A stretch of 39,127 nt of DNA. Source: Chitinophaga pinensis (lineage in GTDB: Bacteria; Bacteroidota; Bacteroidia; UBA4408). The notes beneath the pieces are model-generated. The model did no database searches. It had not been told where the DNA came from and worked only from the letters and a program-made list of their open reading frames with translations. Below, piece after piece: positions 16,765-25,758 of this stretch. The translations under genes and the position numbers were made by a program. The stretch is from the NCBI GenBank assembly GCA_945872355.1, contig CAMBZU010000027.1, positions 1-39,127 on the forward strand, given 5' to 3'. Position 1 is the first letter of the stretch, and every line of letters starts with the position of its first letter.

Positions 16765-16816
16765 ATTCCTTGTTTCTTGTTCATTATTCAATTAAACAAG
16801 CCTCAATGATTTCTAT
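16765..16816 (+). repeat. 52-bp direct repeat, copy 2
   Basis: Matches 13968-14019 at 47 of 52 positions. On this side of the propeller gene the order is element then 52-bp repeat; on the other side it is 52-bp repeat then element. It ends ten bases before the stop codon of the convergent phosphatase gene. Confidence 0.8.
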
Positions 16817-16825
16817 AAAGTTCAA

Positions 16826-19800
16826 CTAAAACCTAATCCCCACCACCAAAATATCATCTACCTGATCATAGCCTTCTTTCCAATCTTTCAAAAACTGATT
16901 CAGATGATTGTATTGCTCAAGCATATTTTTATCCTGCGCAGCACTTAATATTTCTTTAAATTTTTTCGACATTAATTTCTTTCCTTTCGGACCACCAAAT
17001 TGATCTGCAAAACCATCGGTAAATAAATAAATGGTATCGCCTTCATAATAATTTAAAGTATGATTAGTAAATTCTCTTTTTAATTCATTTTGCAAACCAC
17101 CAATAGGGTGTTTGTCTGCTTTAATTTCTTCTATAATAAGTCCTTGCTTATTTGCAGCAAATTTTTCTTTGTATTCGGCACCTCTGTATATTAACAATGA
17201 TCTAATAGCACCTGCATATTCTATTTGTTGCTTTTTTCTGTTGATGTGGCAAAGCGCAATATCCATTCCATCGCGCGTTTCGGTTTCTTGCTGCTTAAGC
17301 GCTTCTCTAATACCAATGTGTAATTTTTCAAGTGTATCAGAAGGCCTAAAATCAGCTGTTTCTTGTACAATTTGATTCAGCAAAGAACTTCCTATCATAC
17401 ACATAAAGGCACCTGGTACACCATGTCCTGTGCAATCAGCTACAGCAACAAAAATATCATTTTCATCCGATTGATTTTTTGATTTCGCTTTTGTATCGGC
17501 AAACCAGTAAAAATCACCACTTACAATGTCTTTTGGTTGATATAAAATAAATGCTTTCGGGAAAATTTTTCTGAACGATTGTGTGCTCGGTAAAATAGCT
17601 TCTTGTATTCTTTTGGCATAATTAATACTATCTGTTATTTCTTTGTTTTTTGCAAGAATTTCAGCGTTCTTGTCTGTCAATGATTGATTTTTTTGTGCAA
17701 TCTCAATGGTTCTATCTGTCACTTGTTTTTCAAGCATTAACTTTGCTGCACGCAAATAACGTGTTCTATATGCAATGTAACTTGAAACAATAATGATGGT
17801 TAAAACAAGCATTAATATTAGAAACCAAGTACGCTTATAAAATGGAGGAATAATTTCAAAAGCAAATGTGATATCTTTATCTATACAAATACCCTCGCTA
17901 CTGCAAGCCTTAAGTATAAATTTATATTCACCCGGCGGCAAATGTGTATAAGCTACTTTATTAATGCCATAGTCTATATGCCACGCTTCATCTAGTCCTT
18001 CTAACTTATAGGTATATTTTATTTTTGATGCATTTACAAAACTTAAACCTATAAAGTTAAAAGTAATATCGTTCTTGTTATAGCTAAAAGTTGGATTAGC
18101 ACTAAGAGGGTAAGGGGTTGAAAATATTTGATAATTGATTAAATACACTATAGGAGTGGCTGACTTTGTTTGCTCTTCGTTAAGTCTTAAAATAGTTGCA
18201 CCATTAATAGTTCCAAACCAAAGGGCTCCTTTATTATCATTAAAAACCGCATTGTTTTTTGTTTCAATAGCTGTAAATCCTTCTTGATTTCCGTAGTTTA
18301 TAAACTTGTTATTTTGAACATTTATTTTAACCAAGCCCATGTTGGTTGCTGCGTATACATTACCAATTGAATCGCTGATAAGCGAAGTGATATAATCAGA
18401 AATAAGTCCATTTTTTACATTGTATTGTGTAATAGTGTTACCTTTCTTTTTATACAAGCCTCCACCTTCGGTACCTATCCATAAATAATCATCTTTATCG
18501 CTACAAAAACTAGTAGCACTATTGTGATTAATTCCATTGGTATATCGTTTAAAACCAGTGGCATCTTTACACCAAAGTCCCGATTCTCGGGTGCCAAGCC
18601 ACACAATACCATCTTTTGTTTGATGCATTTTTATAATGTGCAGTTTATCCAATGCTGAAACATCCTTAAATTCAAAGGTGTTTAAATTATAGGTGGTTAA
18701 GCCTAAACTTGTTGCAATCCAAAGCTGATTATTAATGATGGCTAAATCGTTTACTAAAGATAGATTGATACTCAAGGTTTGAATTCTTTTTTTTGTTTTG
18801 GCATCAAAAACTCCAATATCTCCTTTAAAAGTTGATACAAATATTTTATCGCCTTGTTTGCAAAAAGAGGTAACCAAATTATTTCTTAAATCATTTTTTA
18901 AATCAAGGTGTTTAATTTTTTTAATGGTATAATTTTTATCTAAAGTAACAATATCAATCCCTTCATTTGTGCCTAACCAAAAATTTCCTTCAACATCTTG
19001 GGTAACACAATTAACAATTGAATTATTTATGCCTTCATTTTTTGCAAAGTGTATAAATTTAAAACCTTTGAACTGCGATACTCCTTCGTCTTGCATGCCA
19101 GCCCACAAAGTATTTTCGCGGTCAACAAAAAGGCTTCTTAATTTATTGTTTTTTAAACCATTGTTTTCAGTAATAGAAATAATTTCATCATTTTGAATGC
19201 AAGCAATACCACCCTGCCATGTTCCCACCCAAACAGTATTGTTTTCGGCTGGTGCAAGTGATATAATAAAATTAGATTTTAAACCTTGTTCCTCGTTTAA
19301 TTTAATACATGTGCTATCTTTTGCATTAAATTTTACTAAACCTTGTTCGAATGAACCAAACCAATAATTTCCAACTTTATCCTGCGTCATACAGGTATAA
19401 TTTAAAAAAGGAAAGCCAGTTGGTTTAAAAAATATAAAGCTATCCTTTAATGCATCGTAATATTTAATTCCTATTTGTGTAACAAACCAAATTTTACCAT
19501 TGGCATCAATAAAGGTACAGTAAACTTGATCATCTAATTTCTCCTTAATTCCATAGGCTTTATAGCTTTTAGTTTTCGGATTTAATTTTATAACGCCGCT
19601 ACCTATAGTACCTATCCAAATGTTACCCTTTTTATCTTTGATGATGTCGCATATTCTACTTGGTTTTTCTTTTACATTTAATGGAAAATTCACAAACTTA
19701 TTTCCGTTTTGGTAGGAAAGTTTACCATAAGAATGACCAATCCAAAGTTGGCCATCATCATCTTCACAAATACTATTCACAGCGGCTTCACTAAGGCCAT

Positions 19801-20038
19801 CCGCAGTGCTGTAATTATTAAAGGTTTGTCCGTTAAATTTAGAAAGTCCTCCATCTGTTGCAAACCAAATATATCCTCTTTTATCTTGTAGGATATCATT
19901 CACATTCGATTGTATTAAACCATCTTTTAATGAATAATGATTGAAGTTGTATGTTTGCGACTTAACTATAGGAGCTATACAAAAGAACAAAAACAAAAAA
20001 GACAGGCATAATTGAAATTTTTGACTTGTCTTATACAT
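16826..20038 (-). CDS. Reg_prop/Y_Y_Y sensor with cytoplasmic SpoIIE-type PP2C phosphatase
   Basis: The 1070 residues start with a signal peptide. They continue with about a dozen Reg_prop propeller repeats (GLIQSNVNDILQDKRGYIWF, GLSEAAVNSICEDDDGQLWI, NKLRSLFVDRENTLWAG and so on). A Y_Y_Y domain (LEGLDEAWHIDYG, LPPGEYKF) and one membrane helix at about 736-757 follow, then a coiled coil and a SpoIIE/PP2C domain at about 810-1070. The phosphatase metal sites are present: SGDFYW near 836, ADCTGHGVPGAFM near 865, DGMDIALC near 924, TDGFADQFGG near 1008 and DDILVVG near 1060. It should sense a signal outside the inner membrane and dephosphorylate a Ser/Thr partner, perhaps an anti-sigma antagonist. 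No such partner is adjacent. It starts two bases after the caspase-protein stop codon, so the two form an operon. Confidence 0.9.
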   Translation of the reverse strand: MYKTSQKFQLCLSFLFLFFCIAPIVKSQTYNFNHYSLKDGLIQSNVNDILQDKRGYIWFATDGGLSKFNGQTFNNYSTADGLSEAAVNSICEDDDGQLWIGHSYGKLSYQNGNKFVNFPLNVKEKPSRICDIIKDKKGNIWIGTIGSGVIKLNPKTKSYKAYGIKEKLDDQVYCTFIDANGKIWFVTQIGIKYYDALKDSFIFFKPTGFPFLNYTCMTQDKVGNYWFGSFEQGLVKFNAKDSTCIKLNEEQGLKSNFIISLAPAENNTVWVGTWQGGIACIQNDEIISITENNGLKNNKLRSLFVDRENTLWAGMQDEGVSQFKGFKFIHFAKNEGINNSIVNCVTQDVEGNFWLGTNEGIDIVTLDKNYTIKKIKHLDLKNDLRNNLVTSFCKQGDKIFVSTFKGDIGVFDAKTKKRIQTLSINLSLVNDLAIINNQLWIATSLGLTTYNLNTFEFKDVSALDKLHIIKMHQTKDGIVWLGTRESGLWCKDATGFKRYTNGINHNSATSFCSDKDDYLWIGTEGGGLYKKKGNTITQYNVKNGLISDYITSLISDSIGNVYAATNMGLVKINVQNNKFINYGNQEGFTAIETKNNAVFNDNKGALWFGTINGATILRLNEEQTKSATPIVYLINYQIFSTPYPLSANPTFSYNKNDITFNFIGLSFVNASKIKYTYKLEGLDEAWHIDYGINKVAYTHLPPGEYKFILKACSSEGICIDKDITFAFEIIPPFYKRTWFLILMLVLTIIIVSSYIAYRTRYLRAAKLMLEKQVTDRTIEIAQKNQSLTDKNAEILAKNKEITDSINYAKRIQEAILPSTQSFRKIFPKAFILYQPKDIVSGDFYWFADTKAKSKNQSDENDIFVAVADCTGHGVPGAFMCMIGSSLLNQIVQETADFRPSDTLEKLHIGIREALKQQETETRDGMDIALCHINRKKQQIEYAGAIRSLLIYRGAEYKEKFAANKQGLIIEEIKADKHPIGGLQNELKREFTNHTLNYYEGDTIYLFTDGFADQFGGPKGKKLMSKKFKEILSAAQDKNMLEQYNHLNQFLKDWKEGYDQVDDILVVGIRF

Positions 20039-20040
20039 AC

Positions 20041-22440
20041 TTATTTTTTTATAAAAAAGAAGGTGCCATTCTGATCTTCTAGTCCGGTAATATTACCAAA
20101 TTTAGGCTTTTGTTTTTGATTGAGTTCTACAGCACTCGTCACTTTTTCTTTTATTTTTTCAATAGAAATGCATCTATCTGGTGCATTATTTAATACGTTA
20201 GCAAATGTTTTAGTAAAGATAGAATTGTCAGAAGATTTTTCTTTATCGCTACTTGTAAATACTTGTGCCGATTTTAATTTTGTGGCTTCCCAATCATTGC
20301 AATCTTTTGGTATAGTTTCGCCACGCATAGCTAGGTAAAAGGCCGGCCCAGTTTCGCATGCATCGCTAATAACTAAGGTATGTCGTAATTTATATAATGA
20401 TAAATAACCTTTTAAACTTGTGATAGGAAAATAAGTAAACTCATCAGTTTTTGATGCATCTACAGGGAGCCAATAACCTGTTTCATTAATAAACTTGCCA
20501 TGACCAGCAAACCAAACCAATAATGATTGCACATTTCCTTTATTCACTTGATCTCTTAATTCAATAGAGAAAAATTTATCCATTTGTGCCTTGGTCATGT
20601 TTGGTTTGTATATAACTTTGCTAATGCTATAGTTTGCCAAAGCATTTTTCATGGTCATTACATCTTTTTTTGTTCCTTCTAAAGAAGGCAAATTTTGATA
20701 GTCACTATTTTCAATAAAGATCACCCAAGTGCGACCCATCGGGTTTTTAATTTCTTCTTCAGCTAAAGTTCTATTAATATAGAAAGCCAATCTCTTTCTG
20801 TTTTCATAAACATCTTCAACCTCAACAACCAAGGAATCTTTTCCTTCAATATTTACATTTAATGAAAAAACGGGGTTTGTATTTTCTGGCGCAAAACTAG
20901 CTTTTTCACCGTTAATTTTAATAGAACCAATTAAACTTTCATCATCTATTTTACCTTCTACATAAATATTTGCAATAGTGCTGTTCTCGGGTAATATTTC
21001 TTTATCAAAAGTAATAAAGGGACTATTAATAATCATCTTGGGTGCGTTGGCCTCTATTCTTACAATATCATAAGTTTCAGTGGTGGTGTTAAAATAAACA
21101 TCGGTTACTTGCACTGTAACTTTTTCTTTATTTTCTATGGGCACTGTAGCTATAAAGGAAGGGTTATTCGAATCAGTAGAAAAGCTAGCAGTTACACCAT
21201 CAATAACAATTGTTTTAATCATGCTTTGGTCTTTTACCATCCCTTTAATTGTTCCTGATAGCTTGTTTTTAGGAACCCTTAATGTTTTGCTTCCATCCTT
21301 ATCACTTATGTTTGCCAACTCAATTTGCGGGTTGTTGGTTTCTTTATTAAACTCATAAGCTTTTTCTTTGCAAGCAGCTAAAGCACCTTCAATATTTTTT
21401 TTGCTGAAGCCTTGATTTTTGGCCATAGCAAATTCTTTTTCTGCTTCCTCATATTTGTTTAATGCTTCATAACATAAAGCTCTGTTGTAATAGGCATTAG
21501 GATTTTTTTCTTGAAATAAAATGGCATTCGTAAAATCGCCTATGGCATCGGGATATTTTTCAAGCTTTTTATTCATTTGGCCGCGCTCAAAATAAGCTAC
21601 CGCATTTTTATCGTTCAATTGTAGCGCTTTTGTAAAATCAACATCGGCATTTAAATAATCTCCTTTGCTAACATAGGTTACAGCCCTTTGGGTAAAAATA
21701 TTAAAGTCGTTTGAATCGTATGATAAAGCGGTGTTTAGGTTCTTTAATGATTCTTCTAAATTACCCGTTTTTCTTTGTGCAACTGCCAGATTTATAAAAT
21801 AAGGTTTATAGGCCGATTTGTCTTTTGATTCTTTATATTCCTTTGTAACATACATGCATGAAATTGCTTTCAAATAACTTTGAATGGCTACTTGCAAATT
21901 ACCTGCACTGTCCATGGCAACTCCTTTTATAAAATGAGAGTAGTCGTTGGTGTTGTCAAAGTCTAACGCTGTATTTATTTCTTTTACTGATCCTTCATAA
22001 TCGCTTAATTTAATTTTATCTAAAGCCATTTTTTGATAGGCCGCTACTGTTTTATTTTTTATTTGCACCAAGGTACTAAACATTTCAGTGGCCTGATTGT
22101 AGTTTTCTATTTGAAGATAATCAATCAAGGCCTTCCGATATAAATCTATTTCGCCAGGTTTTAGGTTTAATGCAGTTTTATAATCGTTAATTGCTTCTTC
22201 ATAACGATTCATTTTTTCATTACAGAAAGCACGTTCAATATAACTTTCGTATTCTGTTGGATCTAATTCAATGAGTTTAGAGTAGGTTATATGTGCTTCC
22301 TCATATTTTTGCCCATCTTTTAATTGTCGTGCTTCTAATTTACTGGGCTTAATATCTTGAGCAATTGTGCATACAGCACTCGCCAATATTATCGACATGA
22401 TAATAATGTAGGAAAGATGTTGTATTTTATGCTTTATCAA
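20041..22440 (-). CDS. Exported TPR-Ig-caspase (peptidase C14) protein
   Basis: The 799 residues start at TTG, chosen because MIKHKIQHLSYIIIMSIILA gives a signal peptide with a basic N-region. The first ATG, 14 codons on, would lose it, and a stop lies ten codons upstream. Residues about 25-370 are TPR repeats (YEEAINDYKTALNLKPGEID, ALNKYEEAEKEF). Residues about 390-565 are two Ig-like beta domains (IKTIVIDGVTASF, IGSIKINGEKASF). Residues about 569-799 are a caspase fold with the dyad His647 (WFAGHG) and Cys695 (SDACETG). The basic cleavage specificity of metacaspases is not assured. The dyad looks intact, so it is probably an active cysteine protease in the periplasm or envelope. It is co-transcribed with the SpoIIE-phosphatase sensor. 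Confidence 0.88.
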   Translation of the reverse strand: MIKHKIQHLSYIIIMSIILASAVCTIAQDIKPSKLEARQLKDGQKYEEAHITYSKLIELDPTEYESYIERAFCNEKMNRYEEAINDYKTALNLKPGEIDLYRKALIDYLQIENYNQATEMFSTLVQIKNKTVAAYQKMALDKIKLSDYEGSVKEINTALDFDNTNDYSHFIKGVAMDSAGNLQVAIQSYLKAISCMYVTKEYKESKDKSAYKPYFINLAVAQRKTGNLEESLKNLNTALSYDSNDFNIFTQRAVTYVSKGDYLNADVDFTKALQLNDKNAVAYFERGQMNKKLEKYPDAIGDFTNAILFQEKNPNAYYNRALCYEALNKYEEAEKEFAMAKNQGFSKKNIEGALAACKEKAYEFNKETNNPQIELANISDKDGSKTLRVPKNKLSGTIKGMVKDQSMIKTIVIDGVTASFSTDSNNPSFIATVPIENKEKVTVQVTDVYFNTTTETYDIVRIEANAPKMIINSPFITFDKEILPENSTIANIYVEGKIDDESLIGSIKINGEKASFAPENTNPVFSLNVNIEGKDSLVVEVEDVYENRKRLAFYINRTLAEEEIKNPMGRTWVIFIENSDYQNLPSLEGTKKDVMTMKNALANYSISKVIYKPNMTKAQMDKFFSIELRDQVNKGNVQSLLVWFAGHGKFINETGYWLPVDASKTDEFTYFPITSLKGYLSLYKLRHTLVISDACETGPAFYLAMRGETIPKDCNDWEATKLKSAQVFTSSDKEKSSDNSIFTKTFANVLNNAPDRCISIEKIKEKVTSAVELNQKQKPKFGNITGLEDQNGTFFFIKK

Positions 22441-22480
22441 AACTTCTTCGATTTTAATATGGTTTAGCCACTATACAAAA

Positions 22481-22488
22481 CAAATGTA
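22481..22488 (-). promoter_or_regulatory. Possible -7 box of the caspase-phosphatase operon
   Basis: On the minus strand this reads TACATTTG, 41 bases before the TTG start. A TTG on the minus strand at 22506-22504 could be the -33 element, but with a short 15-base spacer. Confidence 0.4.
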
Positions 22489-22589
22489 ACGGCTTTTAAA
22501 TTCCAATTGCTTTGTAAAAGAATGAGTTTTCAACAAGAATAATTAACAACTTTGATAGACCAAATTAAGAAAAAACAACTTAAGAAATG

Positions 22590-23756
22590 TTACTCATCGA
22601 ACTTAAAAAAATCTAATTTCTCTAGATTGACAATACTTACATTTTGGTAATAAAAATGCAAAATTGATTTATAGTTGTAACCTAATTTCGACATTCTAAT
22701 AGCGCCATCCTGACATAAACCAACACCATGTCCAAAGCCTCTACCATGCAAAATAATTTGTCCGTTTCTATAAACAGCATTAAAATAAGTTGACTTTAAT
22801 TCCAACATTGTGCGCATATCTTTTAATGGGATCAAGCAATTAATGTTCACATCATAAAACTTTTTACGAGCATCTTGCAAAAAATAGAAATCTTGCACCA
22901 ATAAAATAGAATCATTTTCATGTTTATATGCTTTTGATACCTGATGCATTTTTTGAATCCAAGTATCATCAGAAAATTCTTTTGTCCAAAGTGCACTTTT
23001 TTCGTGCAAGCAAAATGTATCTTTTATGCTGCGCAGGTAATCTAATTTCTTATTCCATACATCTTCGCTGTTTACTGTTTGTCCGCCACAATTGGCATGA
23101 AATGCAGCTGTAATTAAAATAAAATCATTATCCACTAAAACAATATCTTTTGTTTTTTGCACCCCTTTTTGTATTTCAGTTCCTGATTTACTATAGCCCT
23201 TGTATGCCTGGCAATGTTCTTTATCACACAAATTAAAGTCCTCCATTTCGTGCCTGCGCAAATGACTTAAAGTGTATGTTCTGCAAATAATGGCTTGTAC
23301 CTTGTAATATTCTGGAGGTCTGTTTGCGCCAACTTCAGCTTCTAAAACGCCTGGCAAATAGTTTTCAATTTCAAGTATATTGAGAATAAATATAAATCCT
23401 CTATTGCTAGTGAAATGAAGCTCGCCACCATAAAATTTTTCATGTTTAAAATGAGCATGTTTTAACTGTGTTACAGCATCGGCATCACCAACAATTTTTA
23501 TGGTTTTACATCTAGCAATTTTACTTTCGCCATTAAATATGGTAAGACTATCAAGGTCGGCACTTATTTTTAAATTAAAGCTAGTGTCTGTGCTGAAATA
23601 AAGCAAACTATCAAAATAAATTTGAGCATGGCCTGCCGATTGAATAGCATTAATTTCATTCAATGTATTGCCATAAAGTACGCCAATTTTAACCGCTGTT
23701 GCAGCAGCATGAAATGTAAAGCTGAGAAAAAAAACGAGTATAAATAAATACTTCAT
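22590..23756 (-). CDS. SpoIID/LytB-domain protein
   Basis: The ATG at 23756 is preferred over a GTG two codons upstream, because MKYLFILVFFLSFTFHAAA is a full signal peptide. The 388-residue product has the SpoIID/LytB domain: YLPGVLEAEVGANRPPEYYK with the expected catalytic Glu, VQAIICRTYTL, then CDKEHCQAYKGY, HANCGGQTVNSEDVW and the C-terminal GRGFGHGVGLCQDGA. SpoIID in Bacillus is a peptidoglycan lytic transglycosylase acting on denuded glycan. Proteins like this occur in non-sporulating Gram-negatives, where they should act on the cell wall in the periplasm. It is the last gene of the surE-lpxB operon. Several cysteines (near CDKEHC and CGG) could form disulphides. Confidence 0.85.
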   Translation of the reverse strand: MKYLFILVFFLSFTFHAAATAVKIGVLYGNTLNEINAIQSAGHAQIYFDSLLYFSTDTSFNLKISADLDSLTIFNGESKIARCKTIKIVGDADAVTQLKHAHFKHEKFYGGELHFTSNRGFIFILNILEIENYLPGVLEAEVGANRPPEYYKVQAIICRTYTLSHLRRHEMEDFNLCDKEHCQAYKGYSKSGTEIQKGVQKTKDIVLVDNDFILITAAFHANCGGQTVNSEDVWNKKLDYLRSIKDTFCLHEKSALWTKEFSDDTWIQKMHQVSKAYKHENDSILLVQDFYFLQDARKKFYDVNINCLIPLKDMRTMLELKSTYFNAVYRNGQIILHGRGFGHGVGLCQDGAIRMSKLGYNYKSILHFYYQNVSIVNLEKLDFFKFDE

Positions 23757-23767
23757 GCGCACAGGGC

Positions 23768-24889
23768 TTATTTTTTTTCGAGAAAATTCACCATGTGTTT
23801 TGCAGCTCTTGCTGAAGCACCAATGCCGCCCAATTTGTTACTTAAATCTTGATAAGCTGCCTTTAATTGCTGCTGATATTCGGGATTAAGTAATTGCGTT
23901 AAATGAATTTTTAATTGATCAGCATTTAAATCATTTTGAATTAGCTCTTTCACAATTTCTTGATCCATTATTAAATTAACCAATGAAATATATTTTACTT
24001 TGATTAACTTTTTAGCGATGTGATAAGAGATGTTGCTGCCTTTATAGCAAACCACTTCGGGAACTTTAAACAAAGCAGTTTCGAGGGTTGCAGTACCTGA
24101 AGTTACTAAAGCTGCTTTGGCATGCTGCAATAATTGATAAGTTTGATCATACACCAATTGAACATCTGAATTGCCCATTACACCTTTGTAAAAATCAGCA
24201 CTGATAGAGGGAGCGCATGCTACGATAAATTGATAATCACTAAATTGATTTTTAACTTCAAGCATGATGGGTAACATCGCAGAAATTTCTTGTTTTCTGC
24301 TTCCTGGCAACAGCGCAATGATAGGTTTATTTGGCAATACATTTGTTTTAATGAATTCTTGCCAGGTATTACTATTATTTTTGATATCTTCAATAGCATC
24401 AAGCAAAGGATGTCCGGTATAAAAAACTTCGTAATCATGTTGTTTATAAAAGGCTTGTTCAAAAGGTAAGATAACAAGCAGGCGGTCAACAGTAGCTTTT
24501 ATTTTCTTCACGCGCGATTGTTTCCAAGCCCAAACTTGTGGAGAAATGTAATAAATAACTTTAATGTTATGCTTTTTTGCAAACGCTGCAATTCTTAGGT
24601 TAAAACCGGGATAATCAATTAATATAATTGCATCTGGTTTATATTGTAAAATATCCTCTTTACAAAAACTAATATTTTTTAAAATAGTAGGCAAATTTGA
24701 TACGACTTCAATGAAGCCCATAAATGCCAGGTCTTTGATGTGCTTTACAATTGTTACACCTTGTGCTAACATTTTATCCCCACCCCAACATCTGAAATGC
24801 GCAGCTTGATCTAATACCTTTAGTTGCTTAATTAAATTTGAACCATGTAAATCTCCCGATGCCTCCCCCGCAATTACATAATACTTCAT
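23768..24889 (-). CDS. lpxB: Lipid-A-disaccharide synthase
   Basis: This 373-residue LpxB is a membrane-associated GT19 glycosyltransferase that joins UDP-2,3-diacylglucosamine and lipid X in lipid A synthesis. The N-terminal motif is VIAGEASGDLHGSNLIKQL. IDYPGFNLRIAAFAKK and YYISPQVWAWKQSRVKKI are hallmark segments, and LLPGSRKQEI and TSGTATLETALFKVPEVVCY are the C-terminal nucleotide-sugar motifs. It lies 32 bases downstream of a small lipoprotein gene. The surE-lpxB neighbourhood is common in Bacteroidota. The presence of lpxB supports a Gram-negative envelope with lipid A. Confidence 0.93.
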   Translation of the reverse strand: MKYYVIAGEASGDLHGSNLIKQLKVLDQAAHFRCWGGDKMLAQGVTIVKHIKDLAFMGFIEVVSNLPTILKNISFCKEDILQYKPDAIILIDYPGFNLRIAAFAKKHNIKVIYYISPQVWAWKQSRVKKIKATVDRLLVILPFEQAFYKQHDYEVFYTGHPLLDAIEDIKNNSNTWQEFIKTNVLPNKPIIALLPGSRKQEISAMLPIMLEVKNQFSDYQFIVACAPSISADFYKGVMGNSDVQLVYDQTYQLLQHAKAALVTSGTATLETALFKVPEVVCYKGSNISYHIAKKLIKVKYISLVNLIMDQEIVKELIQNDLNADQLKIHLTQLLNPEYQQQLKAAYQDLSNKLGGIGASARAAKHMVNFLEKK

Positions 24890-24921
24890 AGTTTAAATTT
24901 AAAATTAACGGTCAAAAATAA

Positions 24922-25446
24922 TTATTGCTTAATAAATTTAGTTGTTCTTAAGCCTTTAAAAATGATAAAGCCTTGCGCAACTGTTAAGTCTGTTTGCCAT
25001 TCCATTGCATCATTTGAAATAGCAATTAATTTGTTGCCTTCATAATTTTTGTTCGATGCAATTAATTCGAGTGTTTCTTTTCCTTCAAATCGCCAGGTTC
25101 CGGTTTCAGTTGCATTGATTAATGAATCGGCATAAACGGCTAAGCACTGTATTCGAGAAGCGGCAGTATCAATATAAGTGATGGTAATATTATTTGTTCT
25201 TGTGTAATTGCCATTTTCTTCAAAAACGATTGAGCTTTTAAGTTGTTCCTGCCTTTCGAAGGCGATGGTATCGCAACCAATGGGCAATAGTTTTCCTTTT
25301 CTTTTTAATAATAGCAAATCACCTTCATCAGTATACATTGCCGCAACTTCCCAAGTGCCTGCAATCATTTTTTTTGTTTTAGATTTTTTGCAGGCAGTGG
25401 CACTTAAAATTATTAGCAGTAGGAGAAAGGCTAATTTAGGACGCAT
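24922..25446 (-). CDS. Small lipoprotein with lipocalin-like features
   Basis: The 174 residues begin with a lipoprotein signal peptide (MRPKLAFLLLLIILSATAC, Cys19) followed by a Lys/Ser linker. The body looks all-beta. It opens with MIAGTWEVAAMYTDEGDLL, continues with IVFEENGNYTRTN and GTWRFEGKETLELI, and resembles the lipocalin-like domain (GTW-x-x motifs) of many Bacteroidota lipoproteins. No ligand can be named. Its start codon overlaps the stop of the small membrane protein gene by one base (TAATG), so translation is coupled. The context is envelope biogenesis. Confidence 0.7.
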   Translation of the reverse strand: MRPKLAFLLLLIILSATACKKSKTKKMIAGTWEVAAMYTDEGDLLLLKRKGKLLPIGCDTIAFERQEQLKSSIVFEENGNYTRTNNITITYIDTAASRIQCLAVYADSLINATETGTWRFEGKETLELIASNKNYEGNKLIAISNDAMEWQTDLTVAQGFIIFKGLRTTKFIKQ

Positions 25447-25757
25447 TAAAAAAATATTTTAACGATAAATACAATGAATGCATATACAAAGGTAGCGCCT
25501 ATTACACCGCGCGCTGCATAATTTAAATATTTCCAATAAAACAAGTAAAAGATACCTAAGTTAATAATTACACACAAACTCAATAAAGGTGCAAAAATGC
25601 TTTTCATAAAAGCATCTGCAACAAAAGTATTAAATTGAATAAAATCGTAATTTAATTTGTAATAGCTTAAAAATACTAAAATTGGTGCAATAATTCCAAT
25701 GATCAATCCTACAGTAAAGCGATCAATTTTTTTAAGCTGTTGTGGCGTAATTTTCAT
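25446..25757 (-). CDS. Small integral membrane protein of unknown function
   Basis: The 103 residues contain three hydrophobic segments: about 16-32, 53-74 and 82-102. A charged N-terminus (MKITPQQLKKIDR) suggests it starts on the cytoplasmic side. I recognise no family. The gene starts one base before the surE stop-codon region ends its reading (1-base gap), and its own stop overlaps the lipoprotein start. It therefore belongs to the surE-lpxB operon, which is its only functional hint. Confidence 0.65.
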   Translation of the reverse strand: MKITPQQLKKIDRFTVGLIIGIIAPILVFLSYYKLNYDFIQFNTFVADAFMKSIFAPLLSLCVIINLGIFYLFYWKYLNYAARGVIGATFVYAFIVFIVKIFF

Positions 25758-25758
25758 T

